A stretch of DNA of 42,985 bases from Streptomyces sp. ISL-66 (GCF_018614135.1 NZ_JAGGOW010000034.1:1-42985), one strand, 5' to 3'. Shown: positions 6,927 through 14,983, numbered from the stretch's first letter. The notes: generated by a model from the sequence alone, not told the origin. Made by a program: numbers and translations.

Positions 6927-7910
6927 ATGTACCTTCGTCCCCGTGCGCTGCGCTCCGGCGATCTCGTGGTCGTCACCGCGCCTTCCGGTCCGCTCGACCC
7001 GGGTGACGAGCCGCTGCTCGCCCGCGGCGTGACGGTATTGGAGCGCATGGGTTTCCGGGTGCGGGTCAGCCCGATGGTGGACCCGGCCCGGCGCCGCTGG
7101 TGGGCGTCGGGCACGCCTGGGGAGCAGGCCGCCGAGCTCAACGGGCTGCTCCGCGACCCGGAGGTGCGGGCCATCGTGGCGCACACCGGCGGTCAAACGA
7201 CCATGGGTTACCTCGATCTGGTCGATCTGGACGCGATCCGGGCCGACCCGAAGCCGATCCTCGGCTACAGCGACGTCTCGCTGCTGCACATGGCGTTGCA
7301 CGCCAAGACCGGCCTCATCGGCTTCCACACCGACCTCGCAACCCATGGTTTCGGCAGAGACTGGTACACCTTGGGCGACGAGGCCCGACGGGCCGAGCTC
7401 GTCGACCTCTATGCCCGCGTGCTCACCAAGGCCGAGGCGCCGGGAATGCTGCCCGCGCAGGGCACTTGGGAAGCCTGGCGGCCGGGGCGCGCACAGGGAC
7501 CACTGGTCGGCGGCTTGCTGAACCGCCTGGTCCAACTACAGGCGACGCCCTTCGCCCTGGCCCCGGAACACTTCGACGGCGCCGTCCTGTTCTGGGAGGA
7601 GGTGGACCGGCCGGTCACGCGGATCTGGAACGACCTGCACAACTTGCGGCTGTCCGGCGTGCTGGACCGGATCGCGGGCATGGTGATCGGCCTCCCCAGT
7701 GACGTCACGCCGTACGAGCGCGGCGGCGACCCGGTCGGGTTGCGCGAGGCGGTTCTCGACGTCCTGGCGCAGCGTGACATTCCCGTCCTGGCCCAGGTCG
7801 ATTTCGGTCACGCCTCGCCGAACCTGCCACTGCCGATCGGCGTCCGCGCAGAGGTCGACGCGGACAACCGGACGCTGTCCCTGCTCGAACCGGCGGTCTC
7901 GGACAGCTGA
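6927..7910 (+). CDS. S66 family LD-carboxypeptidase (LdcA/MccF-like)
   Basis: A 327-aa cytosolic serine peptidase. The N-terminal domain contains TAPSGP and the nucleophile-elbow region ILGYSDVSLLHMALH. The C-terminal domain carries the acidic residue in LFWEEVDRP and the histidine in QVDFGHASPNLPLPIG, completing the Ser-Glu-His triad of the family. LD-carboxypeptidases remove the terminal D-Ala from muropeptide tetrapeptides during cell wall recycling; the MccF branch instead cleaves microcin C-type nucleotide peptides. The branch is not decided here. A perfect AGGAGG lies at 6911-6916. GTG 6921 is only 4 bases away, so ATG 6927 (10 bases) is preferred. Confidence 0.9.
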   Translation: MYLRPRALRSGDLVVVTAPSGPLDPGDEPLLARGVTVLERMGFRVRVSPMVDPARRRWWASGTPGEQAAELNGLLRDPEVRAIVAHTGGQTTMGYLDLVDLDAIRADPKPILGYSDVSLLHMALHAKTGLIGFHTDLATHGFGRDWYTLGDEARRAELVDLYARVLTKAEAPGMLPAQGTWEAWRPGRAQGPLVGGLLNRLVQLQATPFALAPEHFDGAVLFWEEVDRPVTRIWNDLHNLRLSGVLDRIAGMVIGLPSDVTPYERGGDPVGLREAVLDVLAQRDIPVLAQVDFGHASPNLPLPIGVRAEVDADNRTLSLLEPAVSDS

Positions 7911-7978
7911 GCCCCTGTCGGAGCCGGGCCGCTGTCGGAGCCGGGCCCCTTTCGGAGCCGGGCCGCTGTCGGATCCGA
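7911..7978. repeat. Four tandem 17-bp repeats after the carboxypeptidase gene
   Basis: Four head-to-tail units of GCCSCTGTCGGAGCCGG start directly after the stop codon (7911, 7928, 7945, 7962). Units 1/3 and 2/4 are more alike, suggesting duplication of a 34-bp dimer; the last unit is the most diverged. The array lies in the convergent gap before the methyltransferase stop and has no clear hairpin plus U-tract. Confidence 0.9.
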
Positions 7979-8009
7979 GCACGCCCGCTGTGCCTGTTGC
8001 CGGAAGTCG

Positions 8010-8822
8010 TCACGTTCCGGCGCGGGCGGGCTTTCGGCCCTGGATCGCCCAGGCCCGGGCGGTGAGAGCGATGGAACCGTCCGGTCGCGTCGGTACGGTC
8101 TCGCGGAGCGTGTCGCGCAGGCGGTCCCGGGCGGGCTGGGGGAGAGCGGACACGTAGCCGGGGGCGGGGCCCTGCCCGGCGAGGAACGGCTCCCAGAGAT
8201 CCGCGAAGCCGGAGAAGACGGTGGCCACCTCGATCGGCGAGAGCGACACGTCGACGAGGCCGGCGCCCGTCCAGAGCGCCCGGAGCGGATCCGGGCGGCA
8301 CAGCGGGAAACGGCGGCCCTCGTGCGAGGCGGCGGCCGACGGGTCCACCGCGACCGCGGCGTCCCAGAAGTGGCGCAGGAAGGCCATGCCCTCCGCGTAG
8401 TCCCATACGTACGAGGCGACGAGCCCGCCCGGCCGCACGGCGCGGGAGGCTTGGGCCACGGCCGTACCCGGTGCGGGGAAGAAATTGAGTGCCAGCCCGC
8501 TGACGGCCACGTCGTACGCCGCCTCGCGCACCGGTAGCGACACACCGTCGGCCACGACGAAGCACGCGGGCGCGGGGACGGCGGCACGCGCGGTCCTCAC
8601 GAACGCGGCGGACCGGTCGCACCCCACGACCATCCGGGGGCGGCACCGGGCGGCCACGGCCGCGGTCAACGCCGCCGTACCGCAGCCCACGTCCAGCCAC
8701 CGCAGGCCCTCCCCGCAGCCGAGCCACGCCACGAACTCCTCCGCGACCGGACGGCTCCACCGGCCCATGTACCGCTCGTACGCGTCCCCCGCCGCCCACG
8801 TGTCGAACCGCTGCTCCTTCAT
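8010..8822 (-). CDS. Class I SAM-dependent methyltransferase
   Basis: A 270-aa soluble protein with the Rossmann-type methyltransferase plan. Motif I is WLDVGCGTAALTAAVAARC at about residues 43-61. An acidic residue follows at the end of strand 2 (VVGCDRS), then VADGVSLPV, a VSGLALNFF strand and a post-motif RAVRPGGLVASYVWDY. Proteins of this type (Methyltransf_11/25) methylate small molecules; the substrate is unknown. It starts at ATG 8822 (MKEQRFDTWAAGDAYERYMG), the usual start for this family. No operon partner is present. Confidence 0.88.
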   Translation of the reverse strand: MKEQRFDTWAAGDAYERYMGRWSRPVAEEFVAWLGCGEGLRWLDVGCGTAALTAAVAARCRPRMVVGCDRSAAFVRTARAAVPAPACFVVADGVSLPVREAAYDVAVSGLALNFFPAPGTAVAQASRAVRPGGLVASYVWDYAEGMAFLRHFWDAAVAVDPSAAASHEGRRFPLCRPDPLRALWTGAGLVDVSLSPIEVATVFSGFADLWEPFLAGQGPAPGYVSALPQPARDRLRDTLRETVPTRPDGSIALTARAWAIQGRKPARAGT

Positions 8823-8996
8823 GCCACCACGATCCCCGATCGGGACCCGCGGGGCTGAAGGGCGCGCGGGCCCCCCGGCCCCGCGGTCCGGCATCGGCCG
8901 GAACCGGAACGGGCGGCCGGGCGGCCACGGGCGGGCCGTGGGGCAGGTGGAGCAGTCCGGCTGCACACGGTGGGCGGGCATGGTGGGATCGGCGAG

Positions 8997-9254
8997 GTGA
9001 AAGATCCCTTTGGCTGTGACGAACCGGCTCTTCTGGCGTCCTGCGGGACCACGGACCGGGCGGCGGCGCGCCGCGCCGTCGCTTCCCACGCCGCCGACCC
9101 CGGAGATCTGGCGCTGCTGCTGGACATGCTCGGCCTGCGGCCCGAGGACGACCCGCACACGTACGGTGCGAGCCGGGGGCGGCGGCGAACCGATGTGGAC
9201 GCGTCGGCGTCGGCTCCCCGCCGACCGGGGGCGGTGCCCCGTGACGTCCCGTGA
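8997..9254 (+). CDS. Small hypothetical protein (85 aa), possibly truncated
   Basis: Reads from GTG 8997 with a plausible conserved core (TTDRAAARRAVASHAADP, then LALLLDMLGLRPEDDP) followed by an Arg-rich, low-quality tail. The core looks like a genuine actinobacterial protein of unknown function. The tail and the fragment that follows in the same frame (9330-9605) suggest that a longer gene has decayed. No domain is recognised. Confidence 0.5.
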   Translation: MKDPFGCDEPALLASCGTTDRAAARRAVASHAADPGDLALLLDMLGLRPEDDPHTYGASRGRRRTDVDASASAPRRPGAVPRDVP

Positions 9255-9329
9255 GTACGTGCCGGTCCACTCAGGCCAGGACGGCGGGCTTGAGCACGTC
9301 TTTGCACCACTGGCGGAAGCCGGTGGGGG

Positions 9330-9605
9330 CGGCGTGCCGCCCAGCTGGTGCACGCCGCCGCCGGCGGCGGCACCACTCTCGCGCTCGTCGCCACCTCCGC
9401 GGACCGGCGGGACCTCAGCGTCTCCCCGCTGGCGAGGGAAGCGGTCATCGCCGCGATCACCACGGACGCCCCCAGCTAGGCGTCCCCCGGTCCCGCCGAC
9501 GCCGCGATCGCCCTGCGGGCCCGCCGTCCCCAGGCCGCGGCGCTGACCCCGGGGGAGAACCTGCTGCTCACCGAGCTGCTCGACCGCATCGTCCGAACGG
9601 CCTGA
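9330..9605 (+). pseudogene. Degraded coding remnant
   Basis: In the same frame as the 8997 gene, a well-behaved stretch (QLVHAAAGGGTTLALVATSA, then SVSPLAREAVIAAITTDAPS) is cut by TAG at 9477-9479. It resumes immediately (ALTPGENLLLTELLDRIVRT) to TGA at 9603. There is no start codon context. This is best read as the 3' half of a decayed gene; its function is unknown. Apart from it, the interval 9255-9622 holds nothing recognisable. Confidence 0.45.
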
Positions 9606-9622
9606 CGCGGGCAGAGGTCAGG

Positions 9623-10423
9623 TCACGCGGGGAGGCTCAGCAGGATCAGGGGGCTGCTGGTCGGACGGGGTGAGCCGCCCTCGGGTTCCAGGGTCAGTCC
9701 GACGGCGAGTGCCCGGCCGGGATCTCCTTGCATAAGGCGGGTGCCGTCCTGGTGAACGAGGCCTGCGGGGCGCATGGTGCCGTGGTCGTCGAACCACAGC
9801 TGGTACGTCTTCCCGACGGGCGCGGGCGGCAGCCCCGAGGCGACGAAGACGGACTTGTTCAGCCGCGCGGACGTCACCACGGAGGCGGTCGCCCCGCCGC
9901 TCGTGCGGCCGTGCACGGTCCGTGCGTCGGCCGCGGCCAACACGGCGGACGCCTCCCTGACCTGTGCCTCGGCGTGCTGGACCTGGGTGCGGGCTTCCTG
10001 GTGCTGCCAGACGGCGAGGGCGCCGAAGGCGGCGGCCGCGGCGATGCTGGCCGCGACGACGAAGGGGCCCACCCGGCGCGGCAGGAGCGGGAACGGCCCC
10101 GCCCGTCGGCGCGTCAGATCCCGCACGTCTCGCAGGTCCGGCCAGCCCAGTCGGTCCGCCCGGTCCGCACCGGTGTGTGGGGCCAACTGGCGGACGCTGT
10201 CGATGTCCCGCATGACGGAAAGCTTCAGGTCCGGGGGTGCGGGCACGCTCACCGCGGCCGCGAGCCGGGCGGTCGTCGCGGCGAAGCCGGCGAGCTCACG
10301 CGCACAGTCGGCACACCCTTCGAGGTGGGCGGCGAAGGCACGGCGTTCCCCGTCAGTGAGCGCGTCCAGGGCGTACGCGCCGATGAGGGCGTGCGCGTCT
10401 TCTTGCTGCCGGTGCTTCTTCAC
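9623..10423 (-). CDS. rskA: Anti-sigma-K factor RskA-like protein
   Basis: A 266-aa single-pass membrane protein. The N-terminal anti-sigma domain contains a zinc-finger-like H33-x3-C37-x2-C40 motif (AAHLEGCADCA). A transmembrane helix lies around residues 115-137 (VVAASIAAAAAFGALAVW). The extracytoplasmic RskA domain at about 140-266 includes LNKSVFVASGLPPAPVGKTY and QLWFDDHGTMRPAGL. The family holds SigK at the membrane and releases it after a signal, by proteolysis in mycobacteria. Its ATG overlaps the sigK stop codon by 4 bases (10420-10423), so the pair is translationally coupled. Confidence 0.93.
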   Translation of the reverse strand: MKKHRQQEDAHALIGAYALDALTDGERRAFAAHLEGCADCARELAGFAATTARLAAAVSVPAPPDLKLSVMRDIDSVRQLAPHTGADRADRLGWPDLRDVRDLTRRRAGPFPLLPRRVGPFVVAASIAAAAAFGALAVWQHQEARTQVQHAEAQVREASAVLAAADARTVHGRTSGGATASVVTSARLNKSVFVASGLPPAPVGKTYQLWFDDHGTMRPAGLVHQDGTRLMQGDPGRALAVGLTLEPEGGSPRPTSSPLILLSLPA

Positions 10424-11004
10424 GTGGTCACCCCCATGCAGTCGCGCAGCCGGATCAGTCCGTCGCGCATTCGAGTCTTGATGGTCGCAAGCGGGGCCTG
10501 CAGCGATTCAGCGACCTCGCGGTACGTCATGCCCTGGTAGTAGGCCAAGGTCACTGCCTGGCGCTGCAGTTCGGTCAGCGCGCGCATGCACCGGCGTACC
10601 TGCTCGCTCTCCAGCCGGGTCTCGACCTGCTCGGCGACCTCGTCGAACGGCCGCTGCTGATCGCGCACGGCCGCGGCCTTGTCACGGTTGGCCGAGGCCT
10701 GGGCGGAGCGGACCCGGTCGACGGCCCGCCGGTGCGCGATCGTCGCCACCCACGTCATCACCGAGCCTTGCGAGGGGCGGTAGCGGCCGGCCTGGCGCCA
10801 CAGCTCGATCATCACCTCCTGCGCCACCTCCTCGGACTGCGCCCTGTCGCGCACGACTTTGACGACGATCCCGAAGACGGTGTTCGCCACCGCGTCATAG
10901 AGGATGGAGAAGGCGTTCTTGTCGCCGCGGCCCACCTGTTCCATGACGTCTTCCAGCCGCGGGCCGCCGGATTCGGCGCCGCCGAAGTACGGCTGCTGCC
11001 TCAT
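10420..11004 (-). CDS. sigK: ECF sigma factor SigK
   Basis: A 194-aa sigma-70 family protein. Region 2 is AFSILYDAVANTVFGIVVKV through VMTWVATIAHRRAVDRVRS; region 4 is LTELQRQAVTLAYYQGMTY followed by the SLQAPLATIKTRMRDGLIRL helix-turn-helix. It is coupled to an RskA-type anti-sigma gene, as for SigK of Mycobacterium and its Streptomyces relatives (ECF19). The start at 11004 has a GGGAG-like site 7-8 bases upstream. In-frame Mets at 11022 and 11076 exist but lack better support. Likely targets are the divergent oxidoreductase and fasciclin genes. Confidence 0.93.
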   Translation of the reverse strand: MRQQPYFGGAESGGPRLEDVMEQVGRGDKNAFSILYDAVANTVFGIVVKVVRDRAQSEEVAQEVMIELWRQAGRYRPSQGSVMTWVATIAHRRAVDRVRSAQASANRDKAAAVRDQQRPFDEVAEQVETRLESEQVRRCMRALTELQRQAVTLAYYQGMTYREVAESLQAPLATIKTRMRDGLIRLRDCMGVTT

Positions 11005-11223
11005 CGGCGCTCCCTCGCGCATCGTCGAGCCGGCAGCGGTGGCCCGGTGCCGAGGTGGCCGTCCTTGTACATCCATGACATGAACAGTCCTTCACTGACG
11101 GACGGTAGACCGGCTCCTGCCCGTGTGGGGGCCGGTCGCGGACATCGCTCCGGTGGTCCTGAACATCCTTCGTAGCGGACACGGTCGCGGCTTGGTCCAC
11201 GTCCCGGGCAACGGCAGGACGCA

Positions 11224-11251
11224 CCAATCCGCCGGACGGAGCACACCGAAT
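11224..11251 (+). promoter_or_regulatory. Candidate SigK-type promoter for the molybdopterin oxidoreductase
   Basis: CAATCC (11225-11230), 15 bases, then CCGAAT (11246-11251). The mycobacterial SigK consensus is CCATCC-N16/17-CCGAAT, so the -10 is perfect and the -35 differs at one base, with slightly short spacing. The -10 overlaps the ATG at 11250. If the site is real, the transcript would begin at or next to the in-frame GTG at 11259 and be leaderless. Confidence 0.5.
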
Positions 11252-12839
11252 GGCCGGTGTGAGCACCTTCCGCACCTCCCTGATCCGTGGCGCACTGGGC
11301 GCCGTATCCGGCCTCGTGTCCGCATACACGGCCCTGGCGGTGGCCGAGCTCGTCGCCTCGCTGGTGCGACCGCGGGCCGGACCGGTGACCGTGGTCGGTG
11401 GTGCGGCGATCGACCGGACGCCGGCCGCGCTGAAGGACTACGCGATCCGGACCTTCGGCGAGAACGACAAACTCGTGCTCCAGTTCGGCATCCTGTCCGT
11501 CCTCGGTCTGTTCGCCGCGGCCCTCGGCATCGCCTCGCTGCGTTACCGCCGTTGCGGAGCCGCGGGAGTCCTCCTCTTCGGCGTCGTCGGGGCGGCCGCA
11601 GCGCTCACGCGCCCCGACGCGCAGGGCCCGGTGGACGCCCTGCCCTCCCTGGCCGGTGCCGCCGTGTCCGCCGCGGTCCTCCACTACCTCTCCGGAGAAC
11701 CGGTGTCCCGCGCCGCGCCGGTTCTCAGTACCCGTGGGCCCGGTTCGGGCCCCTCACGAAGGGGCTTCCTGCTGGCGGCATCCGTCGCGGCCGTGGCCGC
11801 CACGGGGGCGGGGGCCGTCGGCCGGGCGCTGACCGGCCGGCGCGGCGAGGGCGCCGCCGCCTCCCGGGCCGCGGTCAGGCTGCCCGCTCCCGCGTCGCCG
11901 GCGCCCGTACTGCCCGCCTCGGTGCAGCTCAAGGTGGCGGACATCAGCGCCTTCACCACGGCGAACGAGGACTTCTACCGCGTCGACACCGCTCAGGTGG
12001 TACCCAAAGTCGATGCCGGCACGTGGCGGCTGAAGATCCACGGGAAGGGAGTGGCCCGGCCCCGGACCTACACGTACCAGGAGCTCCTCGGCCGCCCCCT
12101 CATCGAGCGGGACATCACCTTGACCTGCGTGTCCAACGAGGTCGGCGGCCCCTACGTCGGCCACGCCCGCTGGCTGGGCGTACGCCTGGCCGACCTGCTG
12201 GACGAGTGCGGTGTGAAACCGCCTTCGAACGGCGGACCGGCCGACCAACTGGTGGCCCGGTCCGTCGACGGCATGACCCTCGGCTCCCCGGTCGAGGACC
12301 TCATGGACGGCCGTGACGCGATGCTGGCCGTCGGGATGAACGGTCAGCCGCTGCCCTTCGACCACGGCTTCCCGGTGCGGATGGTCGTACCGGGGCTGTA
12401 CGGATACGTCTCCGCCTGCAAGTGGATCGAGGACGTCGAGCTCACCACCTTCGACTCGTACGACGCGTACTGGGTCAAGCGCGCATGGTCCCGCAGGGGA
12501 CCGATCAAGACGCAGGCCCGCATCGACACCCCGAAACCCTTCGCCCGCCCGGCGGCCGGAACGGTCGCGGTCGCCGGGGTCGCGTGGGCCCAGCACCGCG
12601 GCATCGCCCGGGTCGAGGTACGTATCGACGACGGCGCGTGGCAGGACGCCGACCTCGCCACCCAGGCCGGCGCGGACACCTGGCGCCAGTGGTCCTACCC
12701 CTGGAAGTCCGCCCCCGGTGGCCACACCCTCACGGTCCGCGCCACCGACGGCACCGGCCAAGTCCAGACCGAAGAGCGCACGCGGACCATCCCCGACGGA
12801 GCGAGCGGCTGGCACAGCGTGTTCGTGACCACCGGATAA
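11250..12839 (+). CDS. Membrane-anchored molybdopterin-dependent oxidoreductase (sulfite oxidase-like)
   Basis: A 529-aa protein. The N-terminal 160 residues hold four or so hydrophobic segments, and a further one occurs near 172-192 (RRGFLLAASVAAVAATGAG). The oxidoreductase molybdopterin-binding domain follows at about 225-410 (FYRVDTAQVVPKVDAGTWRL). It contains the Mo-ligating cysteine C293 in DITLTCVSNEVGG and a substrate-site block GFPVRMVVPGLYGY. The C-terminal 110 residues form a Mo-co dimerisation-like Ig domain. The acceptor and substrate are unknown. It is divergent from sigK and followed by a fasciclin gene. A start at GTG 11259 is possible given the promoter position. Confidence 0.9.
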   Translation: MAGVSTFRTSLIRGALGAVSGLVSAYTALAVAELVASLVRPRAGPVTVVGGAAIDRTPAALKDYAIRTFGENDKLVLQFGILSVLGLFAAALGIASLRYRRCGAAGVLLFGVVGAAAALTRPDAQGPVDALPSLAGAAVSAAVLHYLSGEPVSRAAPVLSTRGPGSGPSRRGFLLAASVAAVAATGAGAVGRALTGRRGEGAAASRAAVRLPAPASPAPVLPASVQLKVADISAFTTANEDFYRVDTAQVVPKVDAGTWRLKIHGKGVARPRTYTYQELLGRPLIERDITLTCVSNEVGGPYVGHARWLGVRLADLLDECGVKPPSNGGPADQLVARSVDGMTLGSPVEDLMDGRDAMLAVGMNGQPLPFDHGFPVRMVVPGLYGYVSACKWIEDVELTTFDSYDAYWVKRAWSRRGPIKTQARIDTPKPFARPAAGTVAVAGVAWAQHRGIARVEVRIDDGAWQDADLATQAGADTWRQWSYPWKSAPGGHTLTVRATDGTGQVQTEERTRTIPDGASGWHSVFVTTG

Positions 12840-12895
12840 CCCGGGACCTACAGGCCTGGCCACTCCGGGGGCCGGACGAAAGCCCACCCCCACCT

Positions 12896-12923
12896 CCAAC
12901 CCACCCCCACCACCGTTCCGAAA
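12896..12923 (+). promoter_or_regulatory. Candidate SigK-type promoter for the fasciclin gene
   Basis: CCAACC (12896-12901), exactly 16 bases, then CCGAAA (12918-12923). Each hexamer matches 5 of 6 bases of the known SigK consensus CCATCC/CCGAAT. The start codon lies 28 bases after the -10, with a GGAGA ribosome binding site between. Confidence 0.55.
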
Positions 12924-12951
12924 TCCAGCAACCACCCAGGAGACATCGATC

Positions 12952-13608
12952 ATGACCAGCACTTCGCGCATGCGTCGTACCGCCCTCGCCGTCGCGGCGG
13001 CGGCCGTCCTGCCGCTCGCGCTCACCGCCTGCTCAGACTCCGAGAACGACTCCGCGTCGGGTTCCACCGCCGACAAGAGCGCCGCCGCCTCCGCCCCCTC
13101 GCGGGCCGGGACCGCGGACGCGTCGACGGCGATGGACGAGCCGTTCGGGCCGGCCTGCTCGGGCGTCCCGAAGGACGGTGCCGGCAGCTTCGACCAAATG
13201 GCCAAGGACCCGGTCGCCACGGCCGCCTCCAACAACCCGGCGCTGTCCACCCTGGTCGCCGCCGTCAAGAAGGCGGGCCTCGTCGACACCCTCAACAACG
13301 CCGAGGACATCACGGTGTTCGCGCCGACCAACGACGCCTTCGCCAAGATCCCGAAGGCCGACCTGGACAAGGTCCTCGCCGACAAGGCCACTCTCACCAA
13401 GATCCTCACCTACCACGTCGTGGGGGAGCGGATCACCCCGAAGCGGCTGGCCAACGGCTCCTTCGACACCCTTGAGAAGGGCAAGGTCACCACCAGGGGA
13501 TCGGGCGAGACCTACCAGGTCAACGACACGTCCAACGTGGTCTGCGGCAACGTGAGGACCGCCAACGCCAACGTCTACATCGTCGACACCGTCCTGAAGC
13601 CGAAGTAA
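12952..13608 (+). CDS. Fasciclin (FAS1) domain lipoprotein
   Basis: A 218-aa secreted lipoprotein. It has a basic n-region, a hydrophobic core and the lipobox LTAC with C27, then a Ser/Ala-rich linker to about residue 65. A single FAS1 domain follows, with NNPALSTLVAAVKKAGLVDT, the DITVFAPTNDAFAKIP motif and an ILTYHVVGERIT H-box. The length and design match MPT83/MPT70 of mycobacteria, which belong to the SigK regulon. FAS1 domains mediate surface adhesion. The GGAGA site and ATG 12952 are well placed. Its 3' end overlaps the convergent MFS gene by 89 bases. Confidence 0.93.
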   Translation: MTSTSRMRRTALAVAAAAVLPLALTACSDSENDSASGSTADKSAAASAPSRAGTADASTAMDEPFGPACSGVPKDGAGSFDQMAKDPVATAASNNPALSTLVAAVKKAGLVDTLNNAEDITVFAPTNDAFAKIPKADLDKVLADKATLTKILTYHVVGERITPKRLANGSFDTLEKGKVTTRGSGETYQVNDTSNVVCGNVRTANANVYIVDTVLKPK

Positions 13609-14830
13609 CCGTCCCGCCGTGCGCCCGCGGTCGGCGCCGTCCCGGCAGCAGGAGCGGGGTGGTCAGGAGCAGGACGCCGCCGATGCCGATCGCGGTGCGC
13701 GCGTCGGTGACGGCGGCCAGGGCGCCCCAGAGGGCGGTCAGCGCGGCGATCGCGCCGGTGCTGGTCACTCTCCAGGCCACGAGGACCCGTCCGGCCCGCT
13801 CGGCGGGGACGCGCTGGAGCCGCTCGGTCGCGAACAGCGGGTTGAACACGCCGATGCAGGTGATCAGGATCAGCTCGACGGCGATGACCAGGACCACGCC
13901 GGCGGTCCCGGGCATGACGAAGAACAGCCCGACCGGCCACAGGGCCCGCAGCACCCCGGAGGTGATCAGCGTGCGGCGGTGCCCGAAGCGGGCCGCCAGG
14001 CGAGGGGCGATCCGGGCGCCGACGGATCCGCCGACGCAGGACAGGCCGAAAGCGAACCCGTACTGCCACGCCGCCCAGCCCAGGTCGCCCAGCAGTAGGA
14101 CGGCCAACAGCGGTTCGGTGGCCATGATGAGCGCGTTGACGGCCACGGTGTTCCAGAACAGCGGGCGCAGGAGCCGGTCGTCGTGGATGAACTTCCAGCC
14201 CTCGACCAGGTCAGAAGGCCGGAGCTGCGCGGCCCGGACCCGCTCGGAACGGGCCTCCTCGTGCCGGATCGCGCCGATCCCGAGCGCGGACAGCAGGAAC
14301 CCGGCGGCGTTGGCGATCACGGTGACCGCGGGCCCCAGCAGGCTGATCGCCGCCCCGCCCAAGGGCGGGCCGACCGCCGTGGCGGTCCAGGTGGTCGACT
14401 CGAAGCGGCCGTTGGCCACCAGCAGGTGGTCCGGGCGCACGAGCTGCTTGAGGTAGGCGCCGCCGGCCGCGGTGAACGCGATGTTCGCCGTCGAACTGAT
14501 CACGGAGACGACCAGCAGCTGCGCATAGGTCAGGCAGCCGGCGAAGTAGGCGGCGGGGATCGTCAGCAGGGCGCCGGACCGCACCAGGTCCGAGGCGATC
14601 ATGACCGGCTTCTTTCGCCGGGCGTCGACCCACGGACCGAGCGGGAGCGCGAGGACCGCGCCGACCCCCATGCCGGCAGCAGCCAGGGCCGCGACGGCGG
14701 TCGGGCCGACGTGGAGCACCTGGATCGCGATCAGGGGGAAGGCGCCGAACCCCAGGCAGGTGCCGGCGCTGGACGCGGCGAATGCCGACCACAGCCATCG
14801 GAACGAGCGTCCGAGATCGTGCCGCGCCAT
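13520..14830 (-). CDS. MFS transporter (major facilitator, DHA3-like)
   Basis: A 436-aa, roughly 12-helix protein. The first helix begins RWLWSAFAASSAGTCLGFG. The loop 2-3 signature is LPLGPWVDARRKKPVMIASD, and the middle loop is long (HEEARSERVRAAQLRPSDLV). These features resemble MFS_3/enterobactin-exporter-like drug efflux proteins. GGAAGG precedes the ATG at 14830; an ATG at 14854 is less likely. The last 45 codons are Arg/Trp-rich and run antisense into the fasciclin gene, so the genuine family ends near the LLLPGRRRP segment and the tail may be a run-on. It is divergent from a LysR gene that probably controls it. Confidence 0.9.
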   Translation of the reverse strand: MARHDLGRSFRWLWSAFAASSAGTCLGFGAFPLIAIQVLHVGPTAVAALAAAGMGVGAVLALPLGPWVDARRKKPVMIASDLVRSGALLTIPAAYFAGCLTYAQLLVVSVISSTANIAFTAAGGAYLKQLVRPDHLLVANGRFESTTWTATAVGPPLGGAAISLLGPAVTVIANAAGFLLSALGIGAIRHEEARSERVRAAQLRPSDLVEGWKFIHDDRLLRPLFWNTVAVNALIMATEPLLAVLLLGDLGWAAWQYGFAFGLSCVGGSVGARIAPRLAARFGHRRTLITSGVLRALWPVGLFFVMPGTAGVVLVIAVELILITCIGVFNPLFATERLQRVPAERAGRVLVAWRVTSTGAIAALTALWGALAAVTDARTAIGIGGVLLLTTPLLLPGRRRPRAHGGTVTSASGRCRRCRRWRWRSSRCRRPRWTCR

Positions 14831-14840
14831 GAAGAACCTT

Positions 14841-14887
14841 CCGTCACCCGTCACCCGTCACCCGTCACGGTGACCCGTCACCCGTCG
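14841..14887. repeat. 7-bp tandem repeat in the MFS/LysR intergenic region
   Basis: Four perfect CCGTCAC units (14841-14868), then GGTGA, then two more partial units to 14887. The array contains the small palindrome GTCAC-G-GTGAC. It lies just upstream of the MFS start and could influence its leader. Confidence 0.85.
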
Positions 14888-14948
14888 TCCACGGCGGATT
14901 CGACCAGGTCGACGGGCCGCCGGTCCAACAACCGCACCACCCATGAGC

Positions 14949-14965
14949 CACAACCACAGGTTGTG
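14949..14965. promoter_or_regulatory. Candidate LysR operator
   Basis: A perfect inverted repeat CACAACC-ACA-GGTTGTG, 19 bases before the LysR GTG and about 120 bases before the MFS start. Its position and symmetry fit an autoregulatory LysR site. Confidence 0.6.
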
Positions 14966-14983
14966 CGCACGTAGGGTTCCGGT

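Noticed and set aside
5300..7006. 568-aa plus-strand frame
   Set aside because: It is an Arg-rich shadow of the membrane protein genes at 5508 and 6045.
7911..7978. Tandem repeats as a CRISPR array
   Set aside because: The units are contiguous 17-mers with no spacers, and no cas genes are present.
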